Source: Pseudoalteromonas sp. CO133X
GTDB taxonomy: Bacteria > Pseudomonadota > Gammaproteobacteria > Enterobacterales > Alteromonadaceae
Reading direction: 5' to 3'
Assembly (NCBI GenBank): GCA_004208945.1
Contig: SGPE01000011.1
Span: forward strand, 1-48,727
DNA length: 48,727 nt
In this document: piece by piece, positions 46,070-48,727 of the stretch
How positions within the stretch are numbered: the stretch's first letter is position 1
How the letters are laid out: each line of letters opens with the position of its first letter
The notes under the pieces: generated by a model
What the model was told of the DNA's origin: nothing
The model's database searches: none
What the model saw: the letters and a program-made list of their open reading frames with translations, nothing else
Made by a program: the position numbers and the translations under genes

Positions 46070-47445
46070 GAATGACACTCCTTCATCGATGCAGAGCTTA
46101 AAAGATCCACATCCTTTATAAACCATTTGTAAGCAACAACAGCTGTAAATAAATTACCAGCAGCAGCACCAATAAATAACCCTGTCAGTCCTGCCATAAG
46201 GTTACCTATATAGGCAAAAGGAACATAGAAAATAAATAAACGTACAACACTTAAAATTAATGCATTCATAGGTTTATGTAACGCATTAAAAGATGAATTA
46301 GATAAAATAATGACCCCTTGCAAGCCGTAACTTAAAGGGAGAATGTAAATAAATAGCTTAATAACATCAATAACAGCTTGCTCTTTACCGAATACCTCAG
46401 CAATAAATCCTGATGCCACAATTAGTAATAAATAAATAGCAAACTGCCAAATCATCACAAACTTTAACGTTGTGGTGTAAGCTTCTTTTACACGTTCAAA
46501 TTTCCTAGCGCCAAAGTTCTGGCTGACAAAGGGAGGCAATGTCATCGACAGTGCCAGTACAACAAGACTCGCTATTGACTCTATACGACTGCCTACTCCA
46601 AAAGCTGCAACAGCCTCTGGGCCATGTTTAGCCACAAGGGCTGTCATCACCGCCATAGCAATTGGCGTTAACATATTTGCGCCTGCTGCGGGTAAACCAA
46701 TTTTCAGAATTTTACGCACTGCGCCTATGACAGTTTGTTGACCTGCGTGTAAACTTAATAAGCCATTCTTAACCGCTAAAATATAGAGAATAATCACCAC
46801 AGCAACAGACCATGCAATGACACTTGCAATGGCTGCACCTTGAATACCAAGAGCCGGAACGGGGCCGAAACCAAAAATAAGTATAGGGTCTAAAATAGCA
46901 TTGATTAAGCCAGCCCCCCCCATAACGATACTCGGTGTTTTTGTATCGCCACTTGCACGTAAAACAGAGTTTCCCACCATCGGTGTGATCAAAAAGACAC
47001 TTCCCAAAAACCACACGCTCATGTAGTCATGTATCAATGGCAATACTTGCTGCCCTGCCCCGAGTAACTTGAAAATAGGCGCAATGAGTAAATAACCAAG
47101 CAGCGATAAAAAAAACACCATCACGACAGAGATCAATAATGCAATGCTCGCATCAAAGCGTGCTTCATCAAGCTTATCGCTACCTAACGCTTTAGCTATT
47201 ACGGCTGAAGTACCTATGCCCAAACCAATTGCTAAGCTAATCACAGTAAATGTTACAGGGAAGGTAAAACTGACGGCCGCAAGAGGTTCTGTGCCCAGCA
47301 GGCTGATAAAGAAGGTATCAACAAGGTTGAACATCATCAGTGTGATCATGCCAAAAATCATTGGAATGGTCATTTTTTTTAACGTAGGTAAGATTGGCGA
47401 GTTTAAAAGATCAGGTTTAGATTTGCTTTGCGAAGTCACGCTCAT
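46066..47445 (-). CDS. MATE-family multidrug/sodium antiporter
   Basis: A 459-residue inner-membrane protein with about 12 hydrophobic helices in two homologous halves, beginning [30 protein letters not shown]. The segment [32 protein letters not shown] is typical of the MatE (NorM/DinF-like) family. It probably exports cationic drugs or metabolites using a sodium or proton gradient. It is the first gene of a leftward unit and is translationally coupled to uvrB. Some MATE proteins (DinF) are SOS-linked in other bacteria, but no LexA box was seen upstream here. Confidence 0.92.
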   Translation of the reverse strand: MSVTSQSKSKPDLLNSPILPTLKKMTIPMIFGMITLMMFNLVDTFFISLLGTEPLAAVSFTFPVTFTVISLAIGLGIGTSAVIAKALGSDKLDEARFDASIALLISVVMVFFLSLLGYLLIAPIFKLLGAGQQVLPLIHDYMSVWFLGSVFLITPMVGNSVLRASGDTKTPSIVMGGAGLINAILDPILIFGFGPVPALGIQGAAIASVIAWSVAVVIILYILAVKNGLLSLHAGQQTVIGAVRKILKIGLPAAGANMLTPIAMAVMTALVAKHGPEAVAAFGVGSRIESIASLVVLALSMTLPPFVSQNFGARKFERVKEAYTTTLKFVMIWQFAIYLLLIVASGFIAEVFGKEQAVIDVIKLFIYILPLSYGLQGVIILSNSSFNALHKPMNALILSVVRLFIFYVPFAYIGNLMAGLTGLFIGAAAGNLFTAVVAYKWFIKDVDLLSSASMKECHS

Positions 47446-47975
47446 GGGAATACTTTAGCCTCTTTTACTGAACCTGTAAGTTTAAAGCATCCTGCCCTTG
47501 CAAGCCATGCTTTATTCAAAGAAAGCTACACTGCCATTGCTATATAATGTAAAGCTAGACGCTTGCAACGTTTATAAAGAAATACCATTTGATGAATTAG
47601 TTTTTAAAACAGCTATACGCTTAGTATTAGCAAAGAGTATTTCAGTAAGATTATTTCAGGATGTCACTTAACGGTTATTAAAGTGCTACTTTTGACACTT
47701 TGGTGCAAAATTAACCACCAACCCCATCAAAAAACAATATAAAAACACTATTAATAGCTTTATTACATTTAAAATGCAGTAAACGCTGTTTTTTTACACA
47801 ATAAAATAGACCATTTAATAGCCTGTAAAAAAATTACCTGCCAATTCAGCCTTACTTCAGTTTAAAAGACTAACTATTTGATTTTAAATACTATAAAAAA
47901 AATCATTTTAGTACTTGAAATTGCTGTAGCGCCCTAGAAACCTAGCACTATAGCTGTTCTTAAAGTTTAATAAAC

Positions 47976-48006
47976 AGAGTTATCCACAGAAACCGTGGAT
48001 AACTCT
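47976..48006. promoter_or_regulatory. 12-bp perfect inverted repeat carrying two DnaA-box sequences
   Basis: AGAGTTATCCAC and GTGGATAACTCT are perfect complements around AGAAACC. The left arm gives TTATCCACA (47980-47988), a perfect DnaA box; the right arm gives TTATCCACG on the other strand, one base off. This could be a DnaA-binding site or the stem of a structured RNA. Confidence 0.6.
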
Positions 48007-48044
48007 CTGGAAGCCGCATTTATCAAGGCTTCTAAAGGAGAGTT
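48001..48044. promoter_or_regulatory. Second stem-loop overlapping the DnaA-box palindrome
   Basis: AACTCTC (48001-48007) can pair with GAGAGTT (48038-48044), enclosing a further stem GAAGCC/GGCTTC (48010-48015 with 48027-48032). The first arm is also the right arm of the preceding palindrome, so the two folds exclude each other, as in attenuators. No downstream plus-strand gene is evident other than the tRNA. Confidence 0.4.
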
Positions 48045-48596
48045 GCAGAGTTAAATAATAAAACACGACAAGTTTAGTGTTTGACGCTTTTAGTCTTGAA
48101 ATTGATAAAAGCGATAATTAGCTCACCTACCTAGCTTGCTAAATAAGCGATTAGAATATTCATCTCTTTTTTACAACACCCATAACAACCTGATTAAAAA
48201 TAAGAAAATATTAAATAATCGATATTGTTACTTTGCGTTTCGCGTCATAAAAACTAACATTTTTCAAATCATATTCCCACGCGACAGAAAAAATGACCCC
48301 CTTAACTGCACACTCTAGCCCGATTGCGTCATCGATTAGATTGAATTTTCCACACGATAAAAAAATCTTAGATAAATGATAGTTTTCTCTCTTAGAAGAT
48401 GAAAATCTATACAACGAATACTTTTCGCAATTTTGAAATATCGCGTCGGGTATAAAAACCATGCAAAAAATTCACTGTTAAAAGATGAATGTTGGTATTT
48501 CATAGTAAATACGCCGCGATTTTCAGCCAGATTTTGCTCAGATCGAACATAAAAACATCGAATAGCCTTCTTTTTTGAATTTATGAAGTTTTTATG

Positions 48597-48625
48597 TTGA
48601 CACTTTGCAAAGCTGTCATTAATAT
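48597..48625 (+). promoter_or_regulatory. Sigma-70 promoter of tRNA-Asn with GC-rich discriminator
   Basis: TTGACA (48597-48602), exactly 17 bases, then TAATAT (48620-48625). Just after comes TTCGCCCCG, a GC-rich discriminator typical of stringently controlled stable-RNA promoters. An A/T-rich stretch lies upstream, where an UP element would be. Confidence 0.85.
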
Positions 48626-48651
48626 TTCGCCCCGTTGAAAGGCATGACGCT

Positions 48652-48727
48652 TCCCCCTTAGCTCAGTTGGTTAGAGCGACGGACTGTTAATCCGCAGGTC
48701 CCCCGTTCGAGTCGGGGAGGGGGAGCC
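48652..48727 (+). tRNA. tRNA-Asn (GTT), last base beyond the window
   Basis: Acceptor strand TCCCCCT pairs with AGGGGGA. The D loop is AGCTCAGTTGGTTAGAGC, the anticodon loop CTGTTAA gives GTT (asparagine), and the T loop is GTTCGAGTC. The window ends in GCC, so the final A of the CCA tail lies just outside. It is immediately preceded by a strong promoter. Confidence 0.95.

Larger units (their letters stand above)
47446..48596. other. 1.15-kb AT-rich region without a convincing gene
   Basis: Between the MATE gene and the tRNA-Asn promoter only short frames occur, without ribosome-binding sites or recognisable similarity. Structures seen are an inverted repeat AAAGTG/CACTTT (47680-47701), a large palindrome with DnaA-box sequences and an overlapping stem-loop (47976-48044), and CGCTTTTA/TAAAAGCG (48085-48113). 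It may hold small RNAs or be a remnant of lost genes beside the tRNA. Confidence 0.6.

Noticed and set aside
47976..48044. Chromosomal replication origin
   Set aside because: Only one good DnaA-box pair. No dnaA, dnaN, mnmG or repA-type gene is nearby, and there is no clear array of boxes with a duplex-unwinding region. A DnaA-binding site is possible, an origin is not supported.
48136..48318. 60-codon frame (+) before tRNA-Asn
   Set aside because: No ribosome-binding site, lysine/asparagine-rich composition expected of AT-rich random DNA, and no recognisable similarity.
48211..48462. 83-codon frame (-) before tRNA-Asn
   Set aside because: No Shine-Dalgarno and no family resemblance. It overlaps the opposing frame; a gene remnant cannot be excluded, but it is not supportable as a gene.
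1..48727. Whole window as a tRNA-bounded integrated element
   Set aside because: The two edge tRNAs differ (Tyr and Asn), no integrase or matching attachment repeats are visible, and the contents are mainly core genes.

Overview
This window looks like chromosomal DNA of a marine gammaproteobacterium of the Alteromonadales, most likely Pseudoalteromonas or a close relative. The reasons are the AT-rich sequence, E. coli-like housekeeping proteins (RlmI, HrpA, TamA/TamB, RraB, RadD, PolB, DinG, PriC, YbaM, UvrB), the priC-ybaM neighbourhood, and two large TonB-dependent receptors. This placement rests on protein recognition only; no search was run. The window starts inside a tRNA-Tyr gene and ends inside a tRNA-Asn gene. 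I see no insertion sequence, prophage, CRISPR array or rRNA.

Layout. 1-10.5 kb: a DUF45 metalloprotease and a pentapeptide-repeat ion channel, then a signalling block. The block holds a globin-coupled diguanylate cyclase, an MHYT-PAS-PAS hybrid histidine kinase translationally coupled to a receiver/HD-GYP phosphodiesterase, a VOC protein, a YedJ-like HD hydrolase, RlmI, and a two-gene unit of a stand-alone receiver and a stand-alone PilZ protein. Making, breaking and binding of cyclic-di-GMP are therefore encoded within about 9 kb. A ComFB-family protein near 41.7 kb may be another receptor for the same messenger. 10.6-21.5 kb: HrpA, an exported cyclophilin, the TamA-TamB envelope assembly pair and RraB. 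21.5-28 kb: RadD, a short H-NS-family protein and a 1395-residue EvgS-like hybrid kinase with two periplasmic solute-binding domains. 28-34.5 kb: two TonB-dependent receptors with nearly identical leaders, separated by a 737-base non-coding gap.

34.7-43 kb: polB and dinG are divergent around a LexA-like box. They are followed by a tight run of dinG, a TauE/SafE transporter, priC, an HDAC-like deacetylase, comFB-like and ybaM, and then a small PspB-like membrane protein. 42.5-47.4 kb: a leftward operon of a MATE transporter, uvrB and two methyltransferases. 47.4-48.65 kb: 1.2 kb without a convincing gene. It contains a perfect palindrome built from DnaA-box sequences next to a competing stem-loop, and a textbook promoter for tRNA-Asn.

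Most genes are ordinary core genes. The items most worth following are the conserved leader shared by the two receptors, the non-coding gap between them (including a 16-codon ORF with a perfect Shine-Dalgarno), the DnaA-box palindrome with mutually exclusive hairpins, and the clustered cyclic-di-GMP parts. I did not find a clear new defence or mobile system.
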